A DNA stretch of 64,000 nt from Moringa oleifera. Lineage: Eukaryota; Streptophyta; Magnoliopsida; Brassicales; Moringaceae. A program made the position numbers and the translations under genes. The DNA lies in contig JAJFZO010000113.1 in assembly GCA_021397835.1 (NCBI GenBank), positions 1,054,001-1,118,000 of the forward strand. Direction: 5' to 3'. The notes beneath the pieces are model-generated. The model was not told the origin of the DNA and searched no databases. It saw only the letters and a list, made by a program, of their open reading frames with translations. Of the stretch, positions 23,525 to 37,000 are shown piece by piece (position 1 is the first letter of the stretch; each line of letters begins with the position of its first letter).

Positions 23525-26500
23525 ATGGTAATCAAGATGATGAAGTGGCCACCGTGGCCACCGCTGTCTTCTAGGAAATTTGAGGTAGTAATTGTAGTTC
23601 ATAGACTTGTGGGCATGACTTCGTTGCAATTTGATGGAGAAAAAGAGATGGGTAGCGGAAAGAGAAGACTGGTGGTCGAGATAAAATGGAAGGGTTCAAA
23701 GAGTATGGCATTGAGTTCTTTAAGAAGCTCTGTATTGAGGAATTTCACAGAGGAAGGTGGTTGCTGCGGCGATGGTGTTGTGGACTGGAACGAGGAGTTC
23801 AAAAACGTCTGCAGCTTCCCTGGTTATAAGGAGGGTGTGTTTCTGCCATGGGAGGTCGCCTTTACGGTCTTCAAAGTGAGTTTTTATGCTCTTTACTGTT
23901 CAGATGATTTCTTTATGCTCAATTTACATTGAGTCATGCTAATTTCGTGAGATACAATTTGTTTTTCTTTTTTTCCCCCCAATGTTAGAGGGGTTTGACT
24001 TTCTTTGGGAGGATGACTAGCGCTATTTGGATTCTCTAATCAGTGACTATGCTGCCTGGATTGCCAATCATTTTATGCCAGTCATTTTATTCCAATCATT
24101 ATTTCTTGGTGGAATTTACCATCTGTGGAAGATTGCTACGTAAACATTTAGTTAAGCTGGTTGATGAAATGTGGTTTAGATTGCTTTATTGAGGATCAAG
24201 TTCTGTTGATTGATCAATACTTACCAATGGTTTCTGGTCTTTTTTATTAATTTTTTTTTTTCAATAATGAACTTTTTTAGATTCTTTTTGGTGGAGAAAT
24301 TAATGATGGCTACAGAAAAGAGATAAGGTGTGAAAAAGACGCAACTTAAACCCTGAAAAGGAATAAGGTTCCTGATAGAACTATATGTTTTGGATGCTTC
24401 CTTCTATTATTTGTTAGGAAGAAGGGTGATGCTTAAGGGAAGAAAACATATTTTTGGCATTTTCTCATTTTGTTCTTCCAGGGAAAAGGAATGGAAAGGA
24501 GGATGTCTTGCTGAAACCAAGTTGTAGGAGTTTCATACAACACATCTTACTAGTGAATTAGTTTGCCATCAGGAGAACAATTGGAATAATCTTTCTTGTT
24601 TTGTTTATCCATGTATTGTTATGAAGGTGATGATTATTGTGCTAATATTTACTCCGCCTTAAATGAGGGTGATATTATTTTTTTAAGAATAGACTTAAGC
24701 AGACTTGTTGATTTTAGTCACCTGGAAATTGTTTCCTCAGGAAACCGTTATTCTTTTTGATTTTTTGTAGCTGACATTTTCTTTATTTATTATCATTGTT
24801 TGGGTTATTTGTGTACCCAAATCTTTAGCAGCTTTGACTAGCTTTCCAGCTTGGGTCTCACTCTTTCATTGGAAAACTGTCAGTAGATTATTATGTAATG
24901 CCTATAAGGTATTAAGAAGATAAAAAATGAACAAGCCATATAGATGCTCTAGCTTGGTTATAAGCTTCCCTTGGATTCTTTTCTAGGTTATATCTATCAA
25001 ACTAAAAATTACAATATTTTTTTCTGCTGTTTTAAGGGATTGTTGTGATGCCGTATTCAACCTGTAAATGTCATGTCATGTTATTGATTCCTGGCTTTAT
25101 TGAAGGTACCAATATATTTCTCTCTTATCTCTCTGATAATTTAGGGCTTTAACCATGGACCTAGAAACAACGTCTCTGTTATTGGAACTGCACTATTAAA
25201 CCTTGCAGAATTTGCTTCCTCGAATGAAGAGAAACATCTCGAAGTTAAAATTCCTGTAACTGTTTCTGGCGGTGGTGTTGAGTGTAGTCCGTCTCTTGTT
25301 GTAAGTGCCCTTAATATGTTTTTCCGTTAGCAGTCTCATATTTTATACTGTCTCTGAAATGTGATCTACTCATTTTTATACTGGACTTGTATGTTTATTT
25401 GATCACAAGTTCAATAATTGCAGTTATCCCTGAAGTTAACTGCACGAGGATCTCCACGGGCAATGCAGAGATCAGTACTGCCTTTTCCTTTATCTCCCTG
25501 TTATGCAGAAGGTCTCCCAACGGAGAGAAAGGAACATTCTGCAGTCAAAGCAGGGTTGAGGAAAGTGAAAACCTTTACAGATTATGTGTCAAAACGAGGA
25601 GCAAAGAAAGCATTTCTGGAAGAAGAAAGCAGTGATGGAAGGAGTTCTGTTAGAAGCGAGGATGCTAAGTATAATGATTCGTTTGACACGGATTCTCTTG
25701 ATGAGAATGCTGAGGGGCAATCAGAAGAAAGTACAGAGGATGCTAGTGTTTGTCAGTCAGTTAGTTATGAAACATTAGCGTACGCAAACTGCCTTAGAGG
25801 ATCATTGTATTCCAATATGAACGCTGAAGATGAGAGTTGGATATACTACAGTAACCACAGACCATATATAGGGCGTTGCCATGCTCACAATTCAACTCCA
25901 TCAGCCTTTGATCAGTCTCCACAGCAAAGTTCAAAACGTGGGATCTTATCTTGGAGGAAGAGAAAACTTAGTTTCAGATCTCCTAAAGCTAAAGGAGAAC
26001 CTCTTCTCAAAAAAGATTGCCAGGAAGAGGGTGGGGATGATATTGATTTTGACCGCAGGCAGCTTAGTTCCTCTGATGAATCTAGTTTTGGGGTATACAT
26101 GTCAAACCTTTCGCTGCCCTCTTCCCTTCAGCATCTTTCTGATTTTTCTTTTACTTTTTTTTAAATTATAATTTAAATGGAAAGAATTTGTTTAAGCCCT
26201 TAAATGTAGTACCTTTTCTTTTGGCAGTGGTACCAATCCATAGAAGGTTCTGCAACTAATGGATCATCTGACTCTGAATTTGGCGATGACAATTTTGCCG
26301 TGGGAAGCTGGGAGAGCAAAGAAATTATAAGCCGTGATGGACTTATGAAGCTGCAAGCTCAGGTTTTTTTTGCTTCTATTGACCAAAGAAGTGAACGAGC
26401 TGCAGGGGAGAGTGCATGTACAGCTCTGGTTGCTGTCATTGCCAACTGGTTGCAATCCAACAGAAAAGAAATGCCCATTAAGTCTGAATTTGACAGCCTG

Positions 26501-27295
26501 ATTAGAGAAGGATCTCTAGGGTGGAGAAATCTCTGTGAGAATGAGTACTACAGAGAACACTTTCCCGATAAGCACTTTGATCTTGAGACAGTCCTCCAAG
26601 CAAATATTTGCCCACTCTGTTTAGTTCCAGAGAAGTCATTCATCGGATTCTTTCATCCAGAAGGACTGGAAGAAGAAGGGGGTTTCGACTTTCTTCATGG
26701 TGCCATGTCCTTCGACAGTATTTGGGAGGAAATCAGTCATCATGAATCAGATCAGTCTGGAAATACTGAGCCTTTGGTCTACATTGTGAGCTGGAATGAC
26801 CATTTTTTTGTCCTGAAGGTGGAGCAGGATTCTTATTACATCATTGACACATTAGGGGAAAGGCTATATGAGGGATGTGATCAGGCTTATGTCTTGAAGT
26901 TCGACAAAGATGCAACAATTGAACGATTACCTAATGATGCCAAAGCAAATGAAAAATCCAATAATGATAAGGATCAGCGAAAAAAGTCAAAAGAAACTTC
27001 AAATGAGCGAACTCCTGTTGGTGGGACGAATGAGTCCGAGAAAAGTGAGAAAGGGGAGATTGTGTGCAGAGGTAAAGAGTCATGCAAGGAGTATATCAAG
27101 AGCTTCCTTGCAGCAATTCCTATAAGGGAACTGCAGGCTGATATGAAGAAAGGCTTGATATCATCGGCTCCTCTGCATCACCGACTCCAGATTGAGTTCC
27201 ACTACACCCGCTTACTGCAGCCTGAAGTTGACAATGCCATAAAAGAAGCCATGGCTGAGGCACCTGTGCTGGCGACATCTTTGGTTGTTGCATGA
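23525..27295 (+). CDS. NT-C2 (EEIG1/EHBP1-type) domain protein
   Basis: Four exons, 23525-23875, 25145-25300, 25424-26092 and 26228-27295, all phase 0 with GT..AG introns, give 747 aa. Exons 1-2 (residues about 10-169) form an N-terminal C2 domain of the EEIG1/EHBP1 type: KFEVVIVVHRLVG, a Lys-rich strand (VVEIKWKG), then VDWNEEF and, in exon 2, VIGTALLNLAEFAS, the typical C2 strands. Exon 3 is acidic and Ser-rich and probably disordered, with a basic patch SWRKRKLSFRSPK. Exon 4 (residues 393-747) is a long conserved plant-specific region ('GSWESKEIISRDG', 'SACTALVAVIANWL', 'YIVSWNDHFFVLK', 'YYIIDTLGERLYEGC'). This architecture matches the Arabidopsis family of At3g11760 and At5g04860 (from memory). 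The function is not settled; NT-C2 domains generally link membranes to the cytoskeleton. Intron 1 (1.27 kb) shows nothing recognisable. Confidence 0.88.
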
Positions 27296-28345
27296 AGTGA
27301 TTTCCTAGAGTTCTACATTTTCCCACAATTAGATTTTCTAACCCCCTTTTTTCTGGCCCAAAAATGCAACACTTTATTTAGCTGGATGGCCCAAAAGTCA
27401 GACAGACAACTGAGTAATGTATAGAGGTGCCTCCATTTCCATTTGTAAGACAGCAAATGAAAGCATCTGCTGATTTTTTCTTTTCTTAATGAAAGAACTG
27501 ATTATAAGGTACATTGTAGCTAAGTTCATAATTTGTACAAGAGGAATGACACTTAAATGTCATAAGCATTAGGGAATGCTGATACCATTATGGGAAAAAG
27601 GAAAAAACAATTCTGCCGTGCAACAATTGATTTAATACTTACAATATTAATTGAAAATACTTAAAATTATTATTAAAAATTTATAATTTAAAATATTGTT
27701 TATCTTAATTATAATTTTGTAATTTAAAATATTTTATGAGATCATAAATTTATTTTAACTACTTTGAACATAAAAGATTGATAATTCATGCCCATCGATG
27801 TTTTCAGATTTTAACAAATCTTAACCCACAGAATTTTTAGAACAATAATTACAACTAAACTGTATGACCACAGTCAAAACAAACACAGGTTGATGGATTG
27901 CTTCCCAGTATGTAAAAGAAGATTAATATCTTTTAAAAACATTCAATAAAATTTCATTTGAATACTTTGTTAGAATCAATAATAGCCCTATTAAAACTAT
28001 CAATACAACCATCAAAATTGTAATCATTAGACAAAAATTTTCAGAGCCCGCCACCTTAATCACCTCTCATGCACCCACCCAAGATGACTTCACTGAACCA
28101 CATATGGAAGTCTAGTTTCTATAGGCATAAATTAATTAAGAATGAATTGCCTAGTTATTCCTGTGAAAGATAATGGAAAGCTGGCTTGGATTTGTGTTAA
28201 GCTGGAAAACATTCATCCGGACCAAATTCCTGGGCAAAGCGAAATACTTTCAAAGGTGGAAACATATGGCAATCTGCGACAGTGACCGCTTGCCTCCTAT
28301 TTACCAAGGCACAGTGGCAAGCCAATGGGAATACGTACAAGCCTC
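27296..28345. other. Spacer between convergent genes
   Basis: Holds the 3' flanks of the NT-C2 gene (plus) and the 5'-nucleotidase gene (minus). AT-rich from about 27620 to 27800. No gene or repeat recognised. Confidence 0.45.
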
Positions 28346-31300
28346 CTAGGTGGCTTCAGTTGAACACAGTTGAGAAACAAGTTTGACTACACCCCACATT
28401 GGCGCATCATTCTGCAAGAAACAAAATGACATTTATCAAGTTAAGAGGGTTGTTTCCATCACGAAATCATTCTCAGTCTCCCTCCTTCCCTTAAATCCCA
28501 CAACGGCGTGCCTCACAAGAAAATCACTTGGGCAACATTAGTGAAGGCAAGAAATGGGGCAGGACACTGACTGCATACCGTGTCACAAAAGGACAAAGTT
28601 AACCGGAGAATACGATTCATGCAAAATATAGAGATACAACTATTAGTCTTTACAAAAATCAGTTAATGCTTGATGCTATAGTAGCAGCTGCAATGCCGTG
28701 CTTTCCCCCATCCAGACACAGAAAATTAAAAATGAGAAAGAGAAAACTGAGAAAAAAAGAAAGTTAAAAGGAAAGGCAATAATAATTTATCTTACCAAAT
28801 AAACAATATCAAAGGCACTGCTATAGCTGTCAAGATTCTTCTCAATGTTGTCATTCCTGAAGAAAGAAACTTAGATGACAGCGTGACTATAGCAATTCAA
28901 AAATTATCATACTGTAGAGTTTACGTTGCAAGACAATCATTATTAAATTAAGAAAAGCTGATAGAATTAAACAGCTAGAACATCAATCAGGATAGATGAA
29001 GCAGCATAGCAGTGAAAGCCAACCATTCACATATTTCTTTTGATGCAGAAAATCAGTAAAATACACACACAAGCACACTACGAACACCCAAAAAAATTAC
29101 CATTATTTTGTGTTCTACCCAATACCAGTAAAATGATGAAATTTACAGGCCTCTAATCTGTAATCATCAGTCAGTGACGGCAAAGATAGATCATCAGAAG
29201 TTCAAGCTTTTTCATGCTACACTACTCCTACTTCCCGATCCTGACAACTGTCTGAATTTGAATGTGAACGCACTTAAAGGGTTTAATCCTTTCACTCTGG
29301 GCGACTTACTTTTCATGCCAGTGCTCGGAAGGTCTATATTGCACAAGTCCAAATCATTTCAAACTGCTTTCTCACAACTAATTCTCAATAGGTGCTAAGT
29401 TTAGTCTGTTCCAGATGCACTCATTTCTTACAAAGAAAAGACAACCATATCTTTAGAAAATGTGTTATTGATTATGGGAATGAGCACATAAATCAATTAT
29501 AGGGACTTACAAAAACCCTGCAGATATCCGAGTCTCATAGTTTAACCCATCAGACATTCCCAAATCTCCCAAATGATCGCCAAGAAGCAGCACATTGGTT
29601 CTCTGCTTCACAGAAGCATTCTCATTAACCAGGCCATCAGCATGTCTCAGTTGATCATGAAGAGGAGTGGCCATATCAAGAGCATGCTCATTTTTATTTA
29701 GACTATGAATTGTCTTCCCTGTAAATAATTAATTTAAAAGAAAAAAATCAACAATTTTTTTTCCACAAGAAACACCATATCTATGCAGATCAATATGAAG
29801 TATGATAAGACATGAATCTTATATCATATATTATTTGCATCAGACGACTGAAAGAAGAGTACATAACTACTAACACAAATATGATATAATGAGATTGTCT
29901 CCAACCCTTTGTCATAAACTAGGCATGGATATGGTAAGTATTAAGCAATTAATTAATCCAACAATGAACATAACCAGGATGAAACATGAATCTTACTACG
30001 TAGTCCTATCAATAATATTAAACATGAAATTATTGGATATTTCCTGGGCAACTGCTGGGTCGATAGGTTCTGAATTGATGGCATGGGCAGGGCAGGGACA
30101 TGGTAAAGAACAAAGGAGACTATTGAGGATGATTCCTCACTTAATTTTTTGGAGTGTTTGGCGAGAGAGAAACAAGAGAGCTTTTGAACAACACAAAAAA
30201 ACCAACTGGGGCTCTGTATCAGTCTTGGATTAGTGTACTGGGTTTCTGGGGCTTGGGAGATCATTTTGTAAATGTGGAGGATTTAGTTGACGTCATAAAA
30301 TTATTAATCCATTAGAACTAACTACACATGGAAAGGGTTGCACCCCCTTGGTGCTAATGGATCATGCATATTACTTTGTTTCTGCTCAAACAAATAATAT
30401 TAAACTTTTACTGACACTGAAGCCAGGAAATGACAATGCATCCTACATGAAAATTTCATCAGACAAAAACTTCACAGGAAAAGTAATTTGCACACCCTCG
30501 CAGATGAGCATGTAGATGATGCATGGTGCACGGAACATCACATAAAGCAAAGACTTCGGAGTTTAAAGCTAGTAATTATATAATCTTCTCTCTCCTTTCA
30601 TGTTTGGGAGTTTAAAACTGCATACTATGACTAACACATAAGTTAATACAGTGGGGCAACTCATCAAAACTCTTACTAGGGATGAGAAGCAGTAAAGAGT
30701 ACCTCTAAAAGACACAAGGCGACCATTGTCATCGAATACCATCTGGTTTGAGACAATCTTAATGTTTTTAAAATGTCGGTGAACTTTCTGCCTCAGGACC
30801 TAGCATAGTAACAAGAAGATAAGAGGGGTACACAAGGGTGACTGCTGTAAAAGACAGTGCAACTTTGTAGACTAACCTCCTCTATGATATCTGCAAGTCC
30901 GGCTGAAAATATAAGAACTGGAATGTCTTTTTCCTGCATAATGTAACAGGCATACTAAAAGGCAGAAATGACATGAACGTGCTAGGTGGTACAGAGGTTT
31001 CTACATGTTATACACCAGCGGGAGCTGGAGACATTTGTGCTCCATTGCGTGTACAGTATGATACAGGAGACATGCTTTTGGAACGGATGTGACACGATAG
31101 AAACTGAGCCAAAATCAGAAATATGATACTATAAAGAGGAAAGAGGTGTTAAAAGAGGGGTATCTCTTTTACAAATGAATATGACATAGAAGTACTCTAA
31201 GAAGTTTCTTTTCTCCTTTGGACTATGGCAGTGAAGCATTGTTAATGGATGAAACCTAGTGAAGAATATGTAACTCATCATTAGTGAATGCTTATTCATC

Positions 31301-33398
31301 ATTAGTGAATGCTTATCGGGAAAGGCTTGAGAAACTGGCTCATATGCCTTGGTGTGGTTCACTTACCAGAAAACCAAGGTCATCCTCTCCCCCTTTACCC
31401 CCTTTATAACTAACTGATGGTATTTACAGGTTGACATCATAGATGGTGCCCAAGTGTCGATAACTAAACCAAGTGGCACAGAGAAAGAGAAGGGAAAGGT
31501 TAGGCCTAGATAAAATTTTCCCATTTGATTAATGTATTTGGCAAGGGAGGAACAAATGGGTGTTTCAGGGGGCATAAAAATGTCAAGACATGGTCAATAT
31601 GAGATATTGAGACATTTGTTTCTCCTGTCGCTCGATATCTACTTGTTCCCTTAATGGTTTTATCTTTGAGATGAGCATCTTTTGGAGCTACCTAAGTCTC
31701 TGTAGTTGACTCAGAATCTCTTTCTTATTCAGTCGATTCACACTTACATTAAAAAAAAATAAAAATTAAGAGACAAAAAAAGACCATGAATATAAAACTT
31801 GGATCAACTAGTTCCTAGTGCCAAAATTTGAAGGAAAAATTGCAATGCAGAGCTTGGCTAGTTGGGGAACTTCACCTACCTAAGTTATGTTCAGAAGATT
31901 GCTAGGGATAGATAGAATTTACCTCCAAGAACTCAAAAAGCTCAACCACACCCTCCCTAAAAGCAATCAAGGCATTAGCAACGGAGTTCTTTATTGCATC
32001 ATATGTCAGGCCTCCCGCAATGAGAAGTGCATGGGTTCTACCCCACCTGCATCAACGGAGCTAAAAGCTTGAGTTCCTCAAAGTCAGTTAATATTTAAAA
32101 ACTATCGAAGAAGTTATATACAAAGCCAACTGCAGACACATCATAAAACAACTCCGACAATGAAGAATCATGTGACTTATTTAGATGCTTATAAGCTATG
32201 CTGGAGGCCATGTTAAAGCATATTTGGGTTTGCGAATTTCAATGAAGAGGATGGTTGGGGCACTGTATCCTTAAAAAGGAACTAGTTTAGTTACGTACCA
32301 TTCTTCCATGAGTTTTGTTTTCTCTTCAATTGGAATTGTTGGGGAAAACTCCAATGGATGATAGTAATCATACAATGCCTGTCTTTTGGCATCATACTCT
32401 GGATTCCCTTGCTGCAGAAGGCCATGGCTGGCTACACATGTTATTAGAGAAAATTGGAAAAGAATAGGAATACAATTCGGCGTAACACCACAAAATTATA
32501 GGAAACATACATTGTCCTCGACAGCCATTGATCCAATACCTTGTTAGAGTAGCATCAAAATCAGCAATCACCTGATGCTCAAATACAAAAATAAATAAAT
32601 AAATAAAAGTAAAATTGTAATAAGTGCATGTATTCTTAGACCATTTCAAATCTGTATGAGTAAATAAGATTTGAGTATTATTGTTTTCTTCCCAGAAACC
32701 AATATATCTATCATTATTGTGAAATTGTGCCAATATCAAAAATTAAGATAGAACAGCATAAGTAACAACCAGCAAAGGAACATAATGCATAAAGGTATCC
32801 CTCATACTCAAATATGAACCCGTGGATAGAACTATACCTTATAAAACTGCTTGTTAGGAAAGGGTACTCAAGGATTAACAAATCACCAACTAATCCATGC
32901 TTAGTCCAGTGGAATCCTAGCACAATGAAATACAAAAACAGAGAGAAGTAAACCTGGAGTTTGGCAGGACCTGCCAAACGAATTGCTGCAATCTTTGTTT
33001 CCAGAGATTGAGGATCACCGATTACTGTGACCCTTGAGAGATCACGTTCTTCCATCTTATCGCCACTGCAAGAGCAAACAAAAGAATACGGAAAATAAAT
33101 GTATGTAAAAGTATGTACTTGCTTGCAACCCCAGTTCGTGTTAAGGGAATGCAGCGAAGATTTGATGTAAGGATAGGTTATGGATGCATACATGCGTTTA
33201 TACACAAACAACGCAAACACATATAAGTATGTCTTTGTGAGCGTGTACGCGAGAATACGTATATTAGTCTGCAGGAAGAACTGAAACGAGATTGAGAAAG
33301 AACCTGCAAGTGATTAGGGAGGGAACAAGGCGTCTGGCTGTAATGCTACACCAAAGTGGGAGTCGTATGCTGATGGCGCTGCGGAGTACGCAATTCAT
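28346..33398 (-). CDS. Pyrimidine / 7-methylguanosine 5'-nucleotidase (UMPH-1 family, HAD fold)
   Basis: Ten exons on the minus strand: 33398-33304, 33065-32954, 32571-32511, 32431-32299, 32046-31923, 30933-30877, 30799-30703, 29718-29511, 28856-28796 and 28411-28346. All junctions are GT..AG and in frame (1014 nt, 337 aa). The family dephosphorylates pyrimidine nucleoside monophosphates (and m7GMP in some members). Haloacid-dehalogenase motif I is VIADFDATLTR (nucleophile Asp73, acid/base Asp75), followed by NGCRGQSSHG. Motif II is VLIFSAG in exon 6, and the Mg-binding motif is LLLGDHLGDLGMSDG in exon 8. Residues 1-35 are Arg/Ser/Leu-rich without acids, like an organelle transit peptide. Met36 (MEERDLSR) matches the start of cytosolic members. 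Its start lies head to head with the next gene. Intron 7 carries a LINE relic. Confidence 0.92.
29889..30400 (+). mobile_element. LINE retrotransposon 3' fragment inside intron 7 of the nucleotidase gene
   Basis: The plus strand, opposite to the host gene, encodes LLDISWATAGSIG, AWAGQGHGKEQRRLL and HLIFWSVWRERNKRAFEQ. This is the C-terminal end of plant LINE ORF2 (zf-RVT tail, consensus ..l-W-x-i-W-k-E-R-N-r-R-x-F-e). A short 'gcacccccttggtgc' palindrome and a degraded tail follow to about 30400, as at the 3' end of such elements. Only the last few hundred bases survive, consistent with the usual 5' truncation. Confidence 0.7.
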
Positions 33399-34073
33399 GT
33401 GAGGAGTAATGAGGGACTTTCGTTATCCCTACTACTATTATTTTTTTATTATATATTATATATATTCCTAATACTAACATATATTAGTTTATTCTTTTCG
33501 GATTACTTAAAAAGAAAGGGTTTAGCTTTAAAAATGGGCTTGCCTTTACCTGTGATGCATCCCGAGGCACTCAAAACAGAGCCTTAAAACTATGACCTTC
33601 GCGCTCTTGAGTCCAAAGCATGATAAATGGGTTTTCTGGGACGTGTTCTCATCAAGCAACTGAGGCGAGCTGAAGGTGGATGCTGTGAAGTTCACCAGGT
33701 AAACCATTCAATTCCCCTTCTTGCTCAATTCATTAATCTTCCTTTTCCTTTCCATTTCCGCTTCTATAAGCTTGGGATGCTTTGCAAGTGACCTTACACA
33801 AGTATTAATTAATTGGAAATTAAAAGTCTTTAATTTTTGAACTCTACTTTTAGGCAACAGACGATATCTTTGTAGTTGAAATTGGATGTTAATACCTCAG
33901 GACATGATAAATTTCTAGACTTTTTTTTCTTATTTTGGGTTACAGATAATGTATTGCATTCTAATGAAGTTTTTGGCATGCTATATGCTGTGAGAACTGC
34001 AGATGCATAACCTGTGGTAGAAGGATGCTTTCCTTGATCATCCTTCACTGAATTCATATTTGGGTATAATAGA
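33399..34073. promoter_or_regulatory. Shared divergent promoter region
   Basis: The ATG of the minus-strand nucleotidase (33398) and that of the plus-strand gene (34074) are 675 bases apart. A leader exon of the plus gene probably ends at about 33698 ('caccag|gtaaac') and resumes just before 34074 ('aatag|aATGG'). That leaves only about 200-250 bases for both promoters. An A/T-rich 'attatatattatata' run sits at about 33447-33463. Confidence 0.45.
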
Positions 34074-37000
34074 ATGGCAAGACAAGCTAATGCCCTTTTC
34101 CTTGAAGAGTGGTTGAGGAGCAATAGTGGCAGTTCTAGTCATACTGTCACGTCTAGACAGCCTGCATCGTCTGCCCGCGCCATTATCCAAGCATGGGGGG
34201 AGCTTAGAGACTTATTTCAAACTCAAGCAATCCATCCCCATCATCTTCAAGCTTTGAAAACCCTCCTCAACTCCCAAACCACTCTTCACGTTGCAGACCC
34301 ACAAGCGAAGCTTCTCATTTCCATTCTATCCTCCAAGAACCTTATTCTTCCTTCTGAGTCGTACCCTCTCTTTCTCAGGCTCCTCTATATCTGGACCAGG
34401 AAATCCTTCAGACCTTCTTTGGTTCTCATTGATTCAGCTGTGGAGGTCCTTTCTCAAGTTTTTGCTACTAAATTTGCTTCTAAGAAGGGTCCTTCCTTTT
34501 TCGCCCAAGGTGTTCTGCTTTTTGGTGCTATCACCTGTATGCCTTCAGTGTCTGAAGCCTCAAAAACAGAGTGCTTAGAGTTGCTTTGTAGTCTATTGGA
34601 AGAAGAGTACCGATTGGTTGGGTCACAAGAAGGCATTATTCCTGAAGTCCTTGCAGGGATTGGATATGCTTTATCTTCTTCTGTGAATGGTCATTTTGTT
34701 AGGCTTTTAGATTCTTTATTTCTAATCTGGGGGAAAGAAGGGGGCCCTCATGGTAGTGTTTCTAATGGGCTCATGATTCTTCATTTGGTTGAGTGGGTTA
34801 TCTCTGGTTTCATCAGATATCATTCTCTGGATAAAATTCAACTTTTTCGTAAACAAGTTTTAGAGAATTCAAAGCCAAACCATGTTCCATTTGCTATTGT
34901 CATGGCTGCAGCTGGAGTAATAAGAGCTTCTAGTAGATTTGAGGAGGATTCAGTTGTGGACTCTATCCCTAGACTAAGGATTTCTGCGGAAAATCAGATG
35001 GTATCTTTAGTGCAAAGTTTGATTTCAAACAATAGAGACTTTTCTCAATACCACCAAGATCCTGTAAACAGCCTTCTGTTACAGTGTCTTTCATTAGCAT
35101 TGGCTCGAAGTGGCCCAGTATCTTACCGTGCCCCTCTACTTGTATGCCTTGCTTCAGCTTTGTTAACTGAAGTCTTTCCCTTACGGCATTTATATAAAAT
35201 GGTTCTTGAGTCCCCACATGGCATTTCGAGTGGACTAGGGGCTATTAAGGTTAAAGAACATCTTACTAGTGTTCTTTTTAAAGAAGCAGGGCTGATAACA
35301 GGTGCGTTTTGCAATCAGTATGTGTCAGCAGATGAAGACAACAAAATTATAGTGGAAAATTTTATATGGGATTTCTGTCGGGACATATACTTGCAACATC
35401 GGCAGGTTGCTTTGTTGCTTCGTGGCATAGAGGATGAGTTTCTTAGGGATATGGAGAATATTGCCGAATCTGCTTTTCTTATGGTTGTAGTTTTTGCATT
35501 GGCCGTTACGAAACACAGGCTGAACTCCAAATTCTCTCAGGAAATACAGATGGGGACATCAGTCCAGATATTGGTTTCATTTTCTTGCATAGAGTATTTT
35601 CGGCGAATTCGTTTGCCAGAATATATGGACACAATCCGAGGGGTCATTGTGAGTGTTCAGGAGACTGAATCTGCGTGTGTTTCTTTTGTAACATCAATTC
35701 CCTCTTATGATGATTTGACAAATCAGCAAGGTACGGTATTTTTACCTTCCAATTGAACATCTTTTATCATGGTCAAGTAATTCTTGTGATCAGGAGCTAG
35801 TAATTGTTTTTTGTTTTCATTTTCCTTTTAGGCAATATTTGAACTCTTGCTTTCTAGTCTTTGTTGGGAATTTGACAACCAGATCCCTAGTTGATGGATC
35901 AAATATCAAATCTCTGAACTCCTGAAAGAAATAATAATAAAAGTAAGAAGAAAATAAACAACCACACGAACACAAGATTTATAGTGGTTCACCCTCAATT
36001 GAGAGTTACATCCACTTGCAGCCACTGCAGGAAACCTTTCACTATGAAAATGGATTATAAAAGAGATAACTCTTTCTCTAGCCCTCACTGGAATAAAACT
36101 GTAGGACTTTCACTCACTCTCTCTGTTGTGATGTTTAGATGAGTAGAAATCCCCTTTTTATATAGTAGAGCCCAAGGCTAAAAAATAGATGTGTGAGAAT
36201 CTTAAGATACCTTTTTAGATAAATATATACTCTTTTAGATAAGTATATACCATAAGCATATATATCTTTTCAGATAAGTATATGCCCTCTCAGGTAAATA
36301 TCTACCTTTTTAGATAAGATTGTCTCCACACATACTCAACAGTCTTATAACTCATGCTGAAATTGCAAATCCTCCGTTTCAGACCTTAGTCCGGTGGGAT
36401 ATGTATGGTCAAAGGATGAGGTGCAAACTGCTCGCATTTTGTTTTACTTGCGGGTTATGCCAACTTGCATCGAACGTTTACCTGCTCTTGTATTTAGAAG
36501 AGCGGTTGCTCCAACTATGTTTCTGTATCCTGTATCAAATAAGTAATTCCACTCTAGATTGTAATGCACTACTTTGTAAATTTTGGTTCCTTATTACACT
36601 TCTGGTTAGATATATGGGACATCCAAATGGAAAAGTAGCTCGAGCATCGCATTCTTTGTTTGTAGCACTCATGTCTTCAGGGAAGGATTCTGATGAGTAT
36701 GAAAGAGTGCAGTTGAAGGAGCAACTTGTTTTCTATTACGTGCAACGTTCTTTGGAGGTACCTAAATTGATTAAGAATCGTAATGCTGTATTATGAGCTG
36801 GATCATTAAATCTTTGGTATGAATTTGTTCTTTCATACAAATGTAGGGGTATCCTGGAATTACTCCCTTTGAGGGTATGGCTTCAGGAGTTGCAACCTTG
36901 GTTCGACATCTTCCGGCTGGAAGTCCAGCCATATTTTTTTGTGTCAATCGTCTAGTTGAGAAAGCTTCTGAGCTTTGCAGTGAAGTTCTCATTCAGAGAA

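Noticed and set aside
29889..30233. Possible independent 114-codon gene in the nucleotidase intron
   Set aside because: The residues match the end of LINE ORF2, so it is listed as a mobile-element relic.
36209..36320. Loose 'agataagtata' repeats as a separate satellite
   Set aside because: They lie inside the solo LTR and are part of it.
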